A stretch of DNA of 64,000 nt from positions 1 to 64,000 of the forward strand of contig CAXTRK010000004.1 in assembly GCA_964246745.1 (NCBI GenBank), in the 5' to 3' direction. The position numbers and the translations under genes are program-made. Positions 51,489 through 60,745 of this stretch are shown piece after piece. The notes under the pieces were generated by a model, which saw only the letters and a program-made list of their open reading frames with translations, did not search any database and was not told the DNA's origin. Source of the stretch: Lichenicoccus sp964246745 (lineage in GTDB: Bacteria; Pseudomonadota; Alphaproteobacteria; Acetobacterales; Acetobacteraceae). Position 1 is the first letter of the stretch. Each line of letters opens with the position of its first letter.

Positions 51489-52886
51489 TCAGGCGGCATT
51501 GCTGACCGCCTCAGTGCCGGCCGCCCATTCACGGTAGCGATGCGCGGGATGCGGCGCCGCGAGGCGGGGACCGCCGCCGAACAGCTTCTCGCGCAGCGTG
51601 CCGCTTGCATATTCCCGCTTGTAGAGGCCACGCCGTTGCAACTCAGGCACGACAAACGCGACCACGTCCTCGAAACTTTCCGGTGTGACGGCGTAGGCGA
51701 GATTGAAGCCGTCGACATCCGTCTCGCTGATCCAGCGTTGCATCTCGTCGGCGACGCGCGCGGGCGAGCCTACGATGCGCCCGCCGAGGCCGCCGATCGC
51801 CGAATTCTCGGCAAGCTCGCGCACGGTCCAGACCTTGCCCGGATCATCCACGGTCAGCGCATCAATCGCGGAATGGATCGCGTCGTTGCGTATGTGTCGA
51901 ACCGGGTCATCCGGCGCGAACCTCGAGAAGTCGATGCCGGTCCAGCCGGACATCAGGGTTAGCGCGCCCTCATGGCTTATGTAGTGGCGATAGTCGTCGT
52001 ACTTGGCCTGCGCCTCGGCGTCGGTGGCACCTGTGATCACCGTCAGCAGAGCGAAGATCAGGATCGAGGCGGGATCGCGTCCGGCTTCGGCGGCGCGCCT
52101 TCGGATGTCGGCGACGGCGGGGGCGATCACCTGCCGGGACGGCCCCGCCACGAACACGCACTCGGCGTGTCCTGCCGCGAAGGCGCGCCCCTTGGCCGAG
52201 GCGCCGGCCTGGTAGAGCACCGGCGTCCGCTGCGGCGACGGCTCGCACAGGTGAATGGCATCGACTTTAAAATGCGCGCCGTGGTGGCGCACCGGCCGCA
52301 CTTTGTCCGGATGGGTGAAGACATTGCGCGCCACGTCGCGCACCGCCGCATCGTCCCGCCAACTGCCTTCCCACAAACGATACACCACCTCCATGTACTC
52401 GTCGGCGATCTCGTAACGGGTGTCATGGGCAGCTTGCGCGGACGTGCCGGTGCCCTTGGCGGCGCTGTTGAGATAGCCGGTGACAATGTTCCAGCCGATC
52501 CGGCCTTGCGTCAGGTGATCCAGCGTCGACATGCGTCGGGCGAAGGGGAACGGCGGCTCGTAGGACAGCGTGCAGGTGAGGCCGAAACCGAGATGCTCGG
52601 TTACCGCCGCCATCGCCGGCACCAGCATCGACGGATCATTGACCGGCACCTGCGAGGCGTTGCGCAAGGCGGCCTCCGGAGTGCCGCCATAGACATCGTA
52701 CGTGCCAAGGACGTCGGCGAGAAACAGGCCGTCGAACAGCCCGCGCTCCAGCACGCGCGCCAGATGCGTCCAGTAGCCGAGCGTGTTGTAGGTGCCAGCA
52801 CGGTCGCGCGGATGGCGCCACAGGCCCGAGGATTGATGCCCGACGCAGTTCATGTCGAAGGCGTTGAGACGGATCTGCCTGCTCAT
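51489..52886 (-). CDS. NtaA/SnaA/DszA-family FMNH2-dependent monooxygenase
   Basis: LLM monooxygenase of 465 residues. The start at 52886 (MSRQIRLNAFDMNCVGHQSSG) is preceded by GAGG; the longer frame adds AT-rich non-family residues. Signatures include LGYWTHLARVLERGLFDGLFLADVLG, LTCTLSYEPPFPFARRMSTLDHL, RIGWNIVTGYLNSAAKG and VLYQAGASAKGRAFAAGHAECVFV. The family includes nitrilotriacetate monooxygenase, DszA and dialkyl-sulfone monooxygenases. It ends 51 bp before the SsuD-like start, so it may lead the same transcript. The substrate is not known. Confidence 0.9.
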   Translation of the reverse strand: MSRQIRLNAFDMNCVGHQSSGLWRHPRDRAGTYNTLGYWTHLARVLERGLFDGLFLADVLGTYDVYGGTPEAALRNASQVPVNDPSMLVPAMAAVTEHLGFGLTCTLSYEPPFPFARRMSTLDHLTQGRIGWNIVTGYLNSAAKGTGTSAQAAHDTRYEIADEYMEVVYRLWEGSWRDDAAVRDVARNVFTHPDKVRPVRHHGAHFKVDAIHLCEPSPQRTPVLYQAGASAKGRAFAAGHAECVFVAGPSRQVIAPAVADIRRRAAEAGRDPASILIFALLTVITGATDAEAQAKYDDYRHYISHEGALTLMSGWTGIDFSRFAPDDPVRHIRNDAIHSAIDALTVDDPGKVWTVRELAENSAIGGLGGRIVGSPARVADEMQRWISETDVDGFNLAYAVTPESFEDVVAFVVPELQRRGLYKREYASGTLREKLFGGGPRLAAPHPAHRYREWAAGTEAVSNAA

Positions 52887-52966
52887 CTTGATAGCCTCTC
52901 TGTCGAATGCACTCGGCGCTGGAACCGGCATAAGCCCGTAAAGGCACATGAAACATAGTGTAATAC

Positions 52967-52990
52967 GGAATCTACTTTCCATAATGAACC
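52967..52990 (-). promoter_or_regulatory. Inverted repeat and TTCCATAA element upstream of NtaA/DszA-type gene
   Basis: GGAA-N6-TTCC followed by ATAATGAACC, about 80 bp upstream of the monooxygenase start in an AT-rich stretch. The core is shared with the site ahead of the TonB receptor at 36.83 kb. It sits where a promoter or operator would be expected. The rest of the 284-bp region, towards the divergent GT61 gene, shows no clear boxes. Confidence 0.35.
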
Positions 52991-53170
52991 TAAAAAAGGT
53001 AAGCACGTGAGACTTGAGTGATCAACCGGTCGTGCCGCACGGTACCGTGAGTTCCCGCGGTGGCCGCGCGATCGACAATGGAGCATGACGTTTCTCTACA
53101 GAGACGATCCGGTGTTGGTCGCAGCCTTTGCCGATGCTAAACTTGGGCGCGGTGCCGGAGCGTTTACGTC

Positions 53171-54286
53171 ATGAAATTGAGCGTCGGACGGTTCGTCGAG
53201 ATCGAACAACTCGGGATTGCGCGCACGGTCGAGCGGCAGGCTGGCCGCGTGATTGCCTCTCCCAGGAGAGCGTTCGAGGGCCAGGATCTGAGCGGCCTGA
53301 TCGGCGGTCTTGCCTCCGCCTCGCTCAGGGTCCAGGACGCCAGCATTCTCGCACCCGAGGCCACGCTCGATCTGTATAGTCTCGACAATGCCACTTTCTT
53401 TGTTGGACACGGGCTTGACGGCACCATCCTCGCCGAGGACGGACGGCCGGTGCACCAGACTGCGGCGTTCCGCGGGTTGCAGGCGGCGGGCGAGGGGGAG
53501 GAGACCATCCTCGACCTGCCGGAGCCGCGGCAGCTCGACGAGGTTTTCGTCGGCTTTGATGGCGCTTGGCGCAACTATTTCCATTGGCTCTGCTTCGGCC
53601 TGACTAAATCGTTCCTGGCAGCAAGACATCTGGACCCCAACGTGGTCATTGCGGTGCCGGACTACGGGGACGCATCCCGCGCCGGGCCGATCTCCTTCAG
53701 CGAGACCACATGGCGGCAGTCGCTTGAATTCAGCGGTCTCGCGCCGCGGGTGACGGCGTTGCCCGCGGGGGTCTATCGCGCCCGCATTGTGCATTTCTTC
53801 TGGACCACGCCGCGCGAACCGACCGACATCATGATTCTGGGCGGGTTCAAGGCGGTGTTCGACGCCATGCTCGCGCATGCTGAGCCGGTTCCCACGAAAT
53901 TCGAGAACATTCATCTCGCGCGAGCAAGCACCGTCACCAGCCGGATCGACGCAGGACCAGGCGAGATCCTCGGGCGCGTGCTGGAACGACGCGGCTTTTG
54001 CACCGTAGGCTTCGAAGGCGCCGACCTGCGGCAGCAGCTCTCGATCTTCGCCAACGCCAGGCGCGTCGTCTCGCCGCATGGCGCCGGTCTCGCCAACACC
54101 CTGTTCCATCGCGGCGGCTTGCGGGTGCTCGAGTTGAACAAGCCGCTCGACGGCAGCCGCGTCTTCCGTCCCTGGTTCTTCGTCACTGCGGCGATCCGCA
54201 ACCATCGTTACGCGACGCTCGACAGCGAAATGGAGGATTTTTCCGAGGCCCATGTCGAGAGCGCCATCGCGGCGCTCGATGACTGA
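53171..54286 (+). CDS. GT61-family (DUF563) glycosyltransferase
   Basis: Predicted glycosyltransferase of 371 residues. Core signatures are GAWRNYFHWLCFGLTKSFLA, IHLARASTVTSRI and the C-terminal ANARRVVSPHGAGLANTLFHRGGLRVLEL, which is the DUF563 HGAGL pattern. It is more typical of the family at this motif than the copy at 45 kb. It is followed after 18 bp by the TPR protein and lies just upstream of nucleotide-sugar genes that would supply UDP-xylose. Xylosyl or arabinosyl transfer is a reasonable guess. Confidence 0.85.
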   Translation: MKLSVGRFVEIEQLGIARTVERQAGRVIASPRRAFEGQDLSGLIGGLASASLRVQDASILAPEATLDLYSLDNATFFVGHGLDGTILAEDGRPVHQTAAFRGLQAAGEGEETILDLPEPRQLDEVFVGFDGAWRNYFHWLCFGLTKSFLAARHLDPNVVIAVPDYGDASRAGPISFSETTWRQSLEFSGLAPRVTALPAGVYRARIVHFFWTTPREPTDIMILGGFKAVFDAMLAHAEPVPTKFENIHLARASTVTSRIDAGPGEILGRVLERRGFCTVGFEGADLRQQLSIFANARRVVSPHGAGLANTLFHRGGLRVLELNKPLDGSRVFRPWFFVTAAIRNHRYATLDSEMEDFSEAHVESAIAALDD

Positions 54287-54304
54287 GCCTCCGTAGGCTG
54301 GGTC

Positions 54305-55594
54305 TTGGCTATACCGGTCGATCGTGGCGCTCTCGACAAGGCGGAAACCTGGTTCCTTGAAGCACGCCAGCTTGCCGCGCGCGGACAACTCGCGGATGCG
54401 CAGGAAGCCTGCCGCCAGGCGCTGGCGCTATGGCCGGATGTCATTCCGGTCTGTCGTTTGCTGTCGAGCCTCGCCGAACAGACCGGCGCCGGCAGCGGCG
54501 ACAGCGTGGAAGCCGCGCGCCGCATGCTGCTGGCATGTCAGCCGGACGACGCGACGACCGCCAACCTGATCGCCGCCGAGCTCACCGGTTCCGGCAGGCT
54601 GATGGAGGCGCTGCCGTTCCTGCGACTGGCCGCTCCCGTTCTGGGCCACGGCGATGCCGCGCTATGGAACTACACCACGACGCTCGCGCTGACCGGCGGC
54701 CATCACGAACTGCTGGCGATCGAGCCGATGCTGCTGGCGCTGGCGCGGCAGGTGCAGCCGCCATTCACACCGTTCACGCACCTGGCCGGCGCCAAGCTGG
54801 CACTTCGTCATGATCGGGCGCTGGTGCTGTCGCAGCGCGACACCTGGCAACGCTCGACGCATTGGCTTGGCGCCGCGCACCTCGCCGCCCGGCTGGGTCA
54901 GGCGATCGCCAACGGCACGTCATTCAGCATCTTCGAGATGACCGAGGCGCGTACCCGCCTTGCCGTCTATGCCAGCCCCAAAACGCAGTTGACGTTCAGC
55001 GAAGGCGAACTCTGCGCGGTGGTGAATTCGGTCTGGGAGCCGGCCTTCGGCGGCACCTTCGAAAGTCATGACGCCATCGCCCGCGGCGTTGTGGCGCGCG
55101 GCCTGCTGGGCGCCATCGAGAACGCCGACATCATCGCCGTGCCCGATATCGAGCAGGTCACGCGGGCGCACGAGCATTTCGGCTTCAATGCGGAGCTGCA
55201 GCAGATCATCATGCGGCGTGCCCCGCCGCTCGCCGCCGGGCTCGGCGTGATCAAGCAGATGCATCAGACCATGCCGTTCCTGCGCCCGCTCCTGGCCGAG
55301 CTGCCGTTCCTGGGTTTCGTCGGGAGCACGCCCGGCCTGGTGGAAAGGTTGGGCGCGTTTTGTGACGTGGGCGCCACGGCATCCTATCTCGTCTCCGGCG
55401 ATCAGCATGCCACGCCGCTTGAACAGATGCTCGCCGCCCTTGTTGTGCCGTCTCAGGGCGCAGTGTTCCTGGTCGCGGCGGGCCTGCTCGGACCGGTCTA
55501 TTGCGGCCGCATCAAGCAGCTCGGCGGCATTGCCATCGACGTCGACAGCATCGCGGCGGGGTGGACGCAGTCAGCAGGCGGGTCTGGATCCTAA
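54305..55594 (+). CDS. TPR protein with GT-D-like C-terminal domain
   Basis: Protein of 429 residues. The N-terminal ~130 residues contain TPR-like helices (AETWFLEARQLAARGQLADAQEACRQALALWP). The C-terminal half (about 195-420) resembles GT-D-fold putative glycosyltransferases: SFSIFEMTEARTRLAVYAS near its start and GAVFLVAAGLLGPVYCGRIKQLG near its end, with GGIAIDVDSIAAGW. The start is a TTG at 54305; ribosome-binding evidence is weak. It follows the GT61 gene closely and overlaps the convergent ugd gene by 4 bp. The glycosyltransferase reading is an inference from motif layout. Confidence 0.65.
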   Translation: MAIPVDRGALDKAETWFLEARQLAARGQLADAQEACRQALALWPDVIPVCRLLSSLAEQTGAGSGDSVEAARRMLLACQPDDATTANLIAAELTGSGRLMEALPFLRLAAPVLGHGDAALWNYTTTLALTGGHHELLAIEPMLLALARQVQPPFTPFTHLAGAKLALRHDRALVLSQRDTWQRSTHWLGAAHLAARLGQAIANGTSFSIFEMTEARTRLAVYASPKTQLTFSEGELCAVVNSVWEPAFGGTFESHDAIARGVVARGLLGAIENADIIAVPDIEQVTRAHEHFGFNAELQQIIMRRAPPLAAGLGVIKQMHQTMPFLRPLLAELPFLGFVGSTPGLVERLGAFCDVGATASYLVSGDQHATPLEQMLAALVVPSQGAVFLVAAGLLGPVYCGRIKQLGGIAIDVDSIAAGWTQSAGGSGS

Positions 55595-56994
55595 CCTGCC
55601 GAGGCGGCCTGCGCCGGCCGGCGGGCGACGCGTCCTGCTCCTCCTACTCCTGGGCGTGGCCGACCGATCGAGCTGTAATCCATCTCCGCCTCCGCCATCG
55701 CCGACGGATCATAGACGTTACGCAAATCGATGATCACCCGGCCCTTCATCAGCTCCTTGAAACGGGAGGGCGGGATCGCGCGGAACTCGTTCCATTCCGT
55801 AACCAGGATCACCGCGTCCGCGCCGCGCGCCGCGTCGAGCGCGTCGTTGCACCAGGCGAGCCGGCCTTCCGCGAGCCCCTGCGGCATGCAGGAATGCGCC
55901 GCTTCCATGCCGGCCGGATCAAACAGGCGCAGCATGGCGCCATTCTCGATCAATCGATGCACGATCGCGATCGACGGCGCGTCGCGCATATCGTCGGTCT
56001 CCGGCTTGAAGGTCAGGCCGAGCACCGCCACGGTCTTGCCGCGCACGGAGCCGCCGCAAGCCGACATGATGCGCGCCCCCATGCTCGCCTTACGCGCGTC
56101 GTTGACCTGCACCGTCGCCTCGACCAGACGCGACGAGGCGCCCGCCTCCTGGGCGATGCGCATCAGCGCCAGCGTGTCCTTGGGAAAGCAGGAGCCGCCA
56201 TAGCCGGCGCCCGCATGCAGGAACTTGCGTCCGATGCGTCCGTCGAGACCGATGCCGCGCGCCACGTCGTGCACGTCGCCGCCGACCCGTTCGCAGAGAT
56301 CCGCCATCTCGTTGATGAAGGAGATCTTCATCGCCAGGAACGAATTCGCCGCATACTTGATCAGTTCGGAGGATTCGAGGCTGGTGAACAGGATCGGCGC
56401 CTCGATCAGATAGAGCGGGCGATACAGACGCCGGAGCACCTCCTGCGCGCGCTCGCCGCCGTCAGGCTTGGCGATATCGGTGCCGATGACGACGCGATCG
56501 GGACGCATGAAGTCGGCAATGGCGCTGCCCTCGCGCAGGAATTCCGGGTTGGAGGCGACATCGAACTCCAGATCCGGACGCGCCAGGGTGACGATCTCGC
56601 TGATCTTGCGGCTGGTGCCGACCGGGACCGTCGATTTGGTGACAATCACCGCGTAGCCGGACATGGCGCGTGCCACCTGCTCGCAGGCGGCGAACACGTA
56701 TGTCAGGTCGGCGTGGCCGTCGCCGTTCCGTGGCGGCGTGCCGACGGCGAGGAAGATTGCCTCAGCACCCCTCACCGCCTCGGTGATATTGTCGCCAAAG
56801 GAGAGCCGCCCCGCCGCGATGTTGTCGGCCACCAGCCGGTCCAGCCCCGGCTCATAGATCGGGATCTTGCCCTGCTTCAGAGCTTCGAGGCGCCCCGGAT
56901 GGGTCTCCACCACCGCCACCTCGACCCCGAACTCGGCGAAGCAGGCGCCTGAAACCAGTCCGACATAACCGCCGCCGATCATCGCAATACGCAC
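55591..56994 (-). CDS. ugd: UDP-glucose 6-dehydrogenase
   Basis: NAD-dependent four-electron oxidation of UDP-glucose to UDP-glucuronate. At 467 residues the N-terminal Rossmann motif is MRIAMIGGGYVGLVSGACFAE, the catalytic Cys lies in GAGYGGSCFPKDTLAL, and VASNPEFLREGSAIADFM and TEWNEF are family motifs. The C-terminal ~30 residues are basic and low-complexity. It is transcribed with the UDP-glucuronate decarboxylase gene upstream (26 bp gap), so together they make UDP-xylose. Confidence 0.94.
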   Translation of the reverse strand: MRIAMIGGGYVGLVSGACFAEFGVEVAVVETHPGRLEALKQGKIPIYEPGLDRLVADNIAAGRLSFGDNITEAVRGAEAIFLAVGTPPRNGDGHADLTYVFAACEQVARAMSGYAVIVTKSTVPVGTSRKISEIVTLARPDLEFDVASNPEFLREGSAIADFMRPDRVVIGTDIAKPDGGERAQEVLRRLYRPLYLIEAPILFTSLESSELIKYAANSFLAMKISFINEMADLCERVGGDVHDVARGIGLDGRIGRKFLHAGAGYGGSCFPKDTLALMRIAQEAGASSRLVEATVQVNDARKASMGARIMSACGGSVRGKTVAVLGLTFKPETDDMRDAPSIAIVHRLIENGAMLRLFDPAGMEAAHSCMPQGLAEGRLAWCNDALDAARGADAVILVTEWNEFRAIPPSRFKELMKGRVIIDLRNVYDPSAMAEAEMDYSSIGRPRPGVGGAGRVARRPAQAASAG

Positions 56995-57020
56995 AGGTCA
57001 CTCCGTTGCCCGAGGCGGGG

Positions 57021-57998
<978 letters not shown>

Positions 57999-58097
57999 CT
58001 TGATCTGGTTCCAAATCGTTTTCGAAAGCGGTATGGAAGCATACTGAAACACCTTGCCGCTTGAAAGCGTGATAAAATCGTCGTTTCGGAAGAGGTT

Positions 58098-59099
58098 ATG
58101 GCCATGCGGCGCGGGCGTTTCCTGGTGACGGGCGGGGCAGGCTATGTCGGCAGCCATGCGGTGCTGGCGCTGACCGATCAGGGCTGCGACGTGACCGTGC
58201 TCGACGATCTCTCGCTCGGCCATGCCGACGCGGTGCCGGAGGGCATCCGCCTGATCGAAGGCAGCCTCGCCGACGCGGCGCTCGTCGATCGTGTGCTCGC
58301 CGAAGGGCGCTATGATGGCGTGCTGCATTTCGCCTCGCTCTCCCTGGTCGGCGAGAGCATGCGCCGTCCGTTGCATTACCTGATCGAGAACGCCGGCCAC
58401 GGCATGCGTCTGATCGATGCCTGCGTCCGGCACGGCGTCGGCCGCTTCGTGCTGTCGTCGACCGCCGCCCTCTTTGGAGAGGCGGGATCGGCGCCGATCG
58501 CCGAGACGGAACGGGTCCAGCCCGGATCGCCGTATGGCGAGAGCAAGGCGATGCTCGAGCGCGCCTTGTTCTGGGCGGACCAGGTCCACGGCCTGAGAAG
58601 CGCCTGCCTGCGCTACTTCAACGCCGCCGGCGCCGATCCCGAGGGTCGCGCGGGCGAGGACCACCAGCCGGAGACGCACCTGATCCCGCTGGTGATCGAC
58701 GCGGCGCTCGGCCGCAGGCCGGAGCTGGTCGTGTTCGGGGACGATTACGACACGCCGGACGGCACCTGCATACGCGACTACGTGCATGTCAGCGATCTCG
58801 CCGCGGCGCATTTGCTGGCGCTCGAACGGCTCGATCATGGCAGCGTCACCTACAATCTGGGCAACGGCAGCGGCCATTCGGTGCTCGACGTGATCCGCAG
58901 CGTCGAGCGCGTCAGCGGCCGCGAGGTGCCCTATCGCATCGCCGAACGCAGGCCGGGCGATCCTCCTCGCCTGGTCGCAAGCAGCACCCTGCTGCGCGAG
59001 CAGACCGGCTGGACGCCGCGCTTCGCGGCGCTGGACGATATCGTCGCCACGGCGCTGGCCTGGCGCGAGGCGCGCCCGCACGGCTACGGCAACCGGTAG
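58098..59099 (+). CDS. galE: UDP-glucose 4-epimerase
   Basis: NAD-dependent interconversion of UDP-glucose and UDP-galactose. At 333 residues the motifs are VTGGAGYVGSHAVLALTD, VLHFASLSLVGESMRRP, SSTAALFG and catalytic SPYGESKAM, then LRYFNAAGADPEG and GTCIRDYVHVSDLA, the GalE signature. It is divergent from the UDP-xylose synthase, with 99 bp between that includes an AT-rich stretch. It could also act on UDP-N-acetyl sugars or pentoses (UDP-xylose to UDP-arabinose), which would fit its neighbours. Confidence 0.92.
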   Translation: MAMRRGRFLVTGGAGYVGSHAVLALTDQGCDVTVLDDLSLGHADAVPEGIRLIEGSLADAALVDRVLAEGRYDGVLHFASLSLVGESMRRPLHYLIENAGHGMRLIDACVRHGVGRFVLSSTAALFGEAGSAPIAETERVQPGSPYGESKAMLERALFWADQVHGLRSACLRYFNAAGADPEGRAGEDHQPETHLIPLVIDAALGRRPELVVFGDDYDTPDGTCIRDYVHVSDLAAAHLLALERLDHGSVTYNLGNGSGHSVLDVIRSVERVSGREVPYRIAERRPGDPPRLVASSTLLREQTGWTPRFAALDDIVATALAWREARPHGYGNR

Positions 59100-59174
59100 C
59101 CTCCCTTTCCAGCGCGCCCTCGATCCGGCTATAGGCGTCGCCATGCATGATCCGGATATCAGTGTGCAAGCCGC

Positions 59175-59960
59175 GTGAGTTGGCTGCTCTTCCTGGTCGC
59201 CCGCCTGGGCGCCAGCGTGCTTGGCCTGGTCAGCGGCGCCGGCAGGCTGGCGCTGTTCGCGCTCGCCGGCGTGTCTCATCTGTTCCGGCCACCCTTCTAC
59301 TGGCGCGCCTTTCTCGGCGCCTTCGTCGAGTTCGCCTATTTCTCGCTGCCGGTGGTGGCGCTGACCGCGATCTTCTCCGGCATGGTGATCGCGCTGCAAT
59401 CCTATACCGGCTTCGCCCGCTTCAACGCACAGAGCGCCATCGCCGGCATTGTCGTGCTGTCGGTGGTGCGTGAACTGGGTCCGGTGCTGGCCGGGCTGAT
59501 GGTGGCGGGCCGGGTCGGAGCGGCGATAGCCGCCGAGATCGGCACCATGCGCGTCACCGACCAGATCGATGCGCTCGGCACGCTTTCCACCAACCCGATA
59601 AAATACCTGGTGACTCCGCGCCTGCTCGCGGGCGTGGTGGCGCTGCCGCTGCTGGTGGTGGTCGCCGATATCCTTGGCGTCATGGGCGGCTTCATCGTCT
59701 CGACGATCAAGCTCGGCTTCAGCCCGTCCGCCTACATCACCAACACCTTCGCCATCCTCAAGACCAGCGATGTCACCGTGGGCCTGGCCAAGGCAGCCGT
59801 GTTCGGCTTCCTGGTCTCTCTGATGGGATGCTATAACGGCTATAACAGCCGCGGCGGCGCCGCGGGCGTCGGCGCCTCGACAACCGGCGCGGTCGTGGCC
59901 GCCTCGATCCTGGTGCTCGCCTTCGACTACATGCTCACCGAGATGTTCTTCTCGCGGTGA
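59175..59960 (+). CDS. mlaE: MlaE-family ABC transporter permease
   Basis: Inner-membrane permease of the Mla phospholipid transport system that keeps outer-membrane lipid asymmetry. At 261 residues it has five or six helices and the family core FSGMVIALQSYTGFARF, VVRELGPVLAGLMVAGRVGAAIAAEIGTMRVTDQIDAL and CYNGYNSRGGAAGVGASTT. The GTG at 59175 overlaps the TGA of an 11-codon frame (59143-59178), which may couple its translation. mlaF follows with a 4-bp overlap. mlaD, mlaC and mlaB are not present here. Confidence 0.92.
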   Translation: MSWLLFLVARLGASVLGLVSGAGRLALFALAGVSHLFRPPFYWRAFLGAFVEFAYFSLPVVALTAIFSGMVIALQSYTGFARFNAQSAIAGIVVLSVVRELGPVLAGLMVAGRVGAAIAAEIGTMRVTDQIDALGTLSTNPIKYLVTPRLLAGVVALPLLVVVADILGVMGGFIVSTIKLGFSPSAYITNTFAILKTSDVTVGLAKAAVFGFLVSLMGCYNGYNSRGGAAGVGASTTGAVVAASILVLAFDYMLTEMFFSR

Positions 59961-60745
59961 GCGGCCATCCTCCCACGGTGGTGCCCAAGATACGCGTGCG
60001 CAACCTGCGCAAGGCGTTCGGCGACAAGGTGGTGCTGGACGGCATTGATCTCGACGTGATGCCCGGGACCTCGTTCGTCGTGATCGGCGGCTCCGGCACC
60101 GGCAAGTCGGTGCTCATCCGCAGCATCCTCGGCCTGATCACGCCCGATTCCGGAAGCATCGAGATCGACGGCGTCGACACGCTGCGCCTCGGCAGGCGCG
60201 AGCGTGAGGCGACACTCGCCCGCATCGGCATGCTGTTCCAGAACGGCGCGCTGTTCGACAGCCTGCCGGTCTGGCAGAACGTCGCCTTCGGGTTGCTGGC
60301 GCGCAACCGGATGAGCCGGCGCGACGCGCGCGCGCGGGCCGACGAGGTGCTGCAAATGGTGGGGCTCGATCCGAGCGTGGGCGAGTTGCCGCCGGCCGAA
60401 CTCTCGGGAGGCATGCAGAAGCGCGTGGGGCTCGCCCGCGCCATCGCCGGACGCCCGGAAATCCTGTTCTTCGACGAACCCACCACCGGGCTCGATCCGA
60501 TCATGGGGGCGGTGATCGACGGGCTGATCGTCGATTGCGTGAAACGTCTCGGCAGCACCGCGGTCGCCATCACCCACGACATGGCCTCCGCCACACGCAT
60601 CGGCGACGAGGCCGCCATGCTCTACCGTGGCAAGCTGGTCTGGCAGGGACCCGCCGCGTCGCTGCTGCACAGCGGCAATCCGATGGTCGAGCAGTTCACC
60701 CACGGCCGCCGGGAGGGACCGATCAGCATGGAGTTGCGGCGTTAG
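59957..60745 (+). CDS. mlaF: MlaF-family ABC transporter ATPase
   Basis: ATPase of the Mla system, 262 residues. Walker A is GGSGTGKSVLIRSILG, the Q-loop is LFQNGALFDSLPVWQNVAF, the signature is LSGGMQKRVGLARAIA, Walker B is ILFFDEPTTGLDP, and the H-loop is ITHDMASA. The GTG start overlaps mlaE's TGA. The stop (TAG, 60743-60745) directly abuts the radA ATG, so radA probably shares the transcript. Confidence 0.93.
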   Translation: MSGHPPTVVPKIRVRNLRKAFGDKVVLDGIDLDVMPGTSFVVIGGSGTGKSVLIRSILGLITPDSGSIEIDGVDTLRLGRREREATLARIGMLFQNGALFDSLPVWQNVAFGLLARNRMSRRDARARADEVLQMVGLDPSVGELPPAELSGGMQKRVGLARAIAGRPEILFFDEPTTGLDPIMGAVIDGLIVDCVKRLGSTAVAITHDMASATRIGDEAAMLYRGKLVWQGPAASLLHSGNPMVEQFTHGRREGPISMELRR

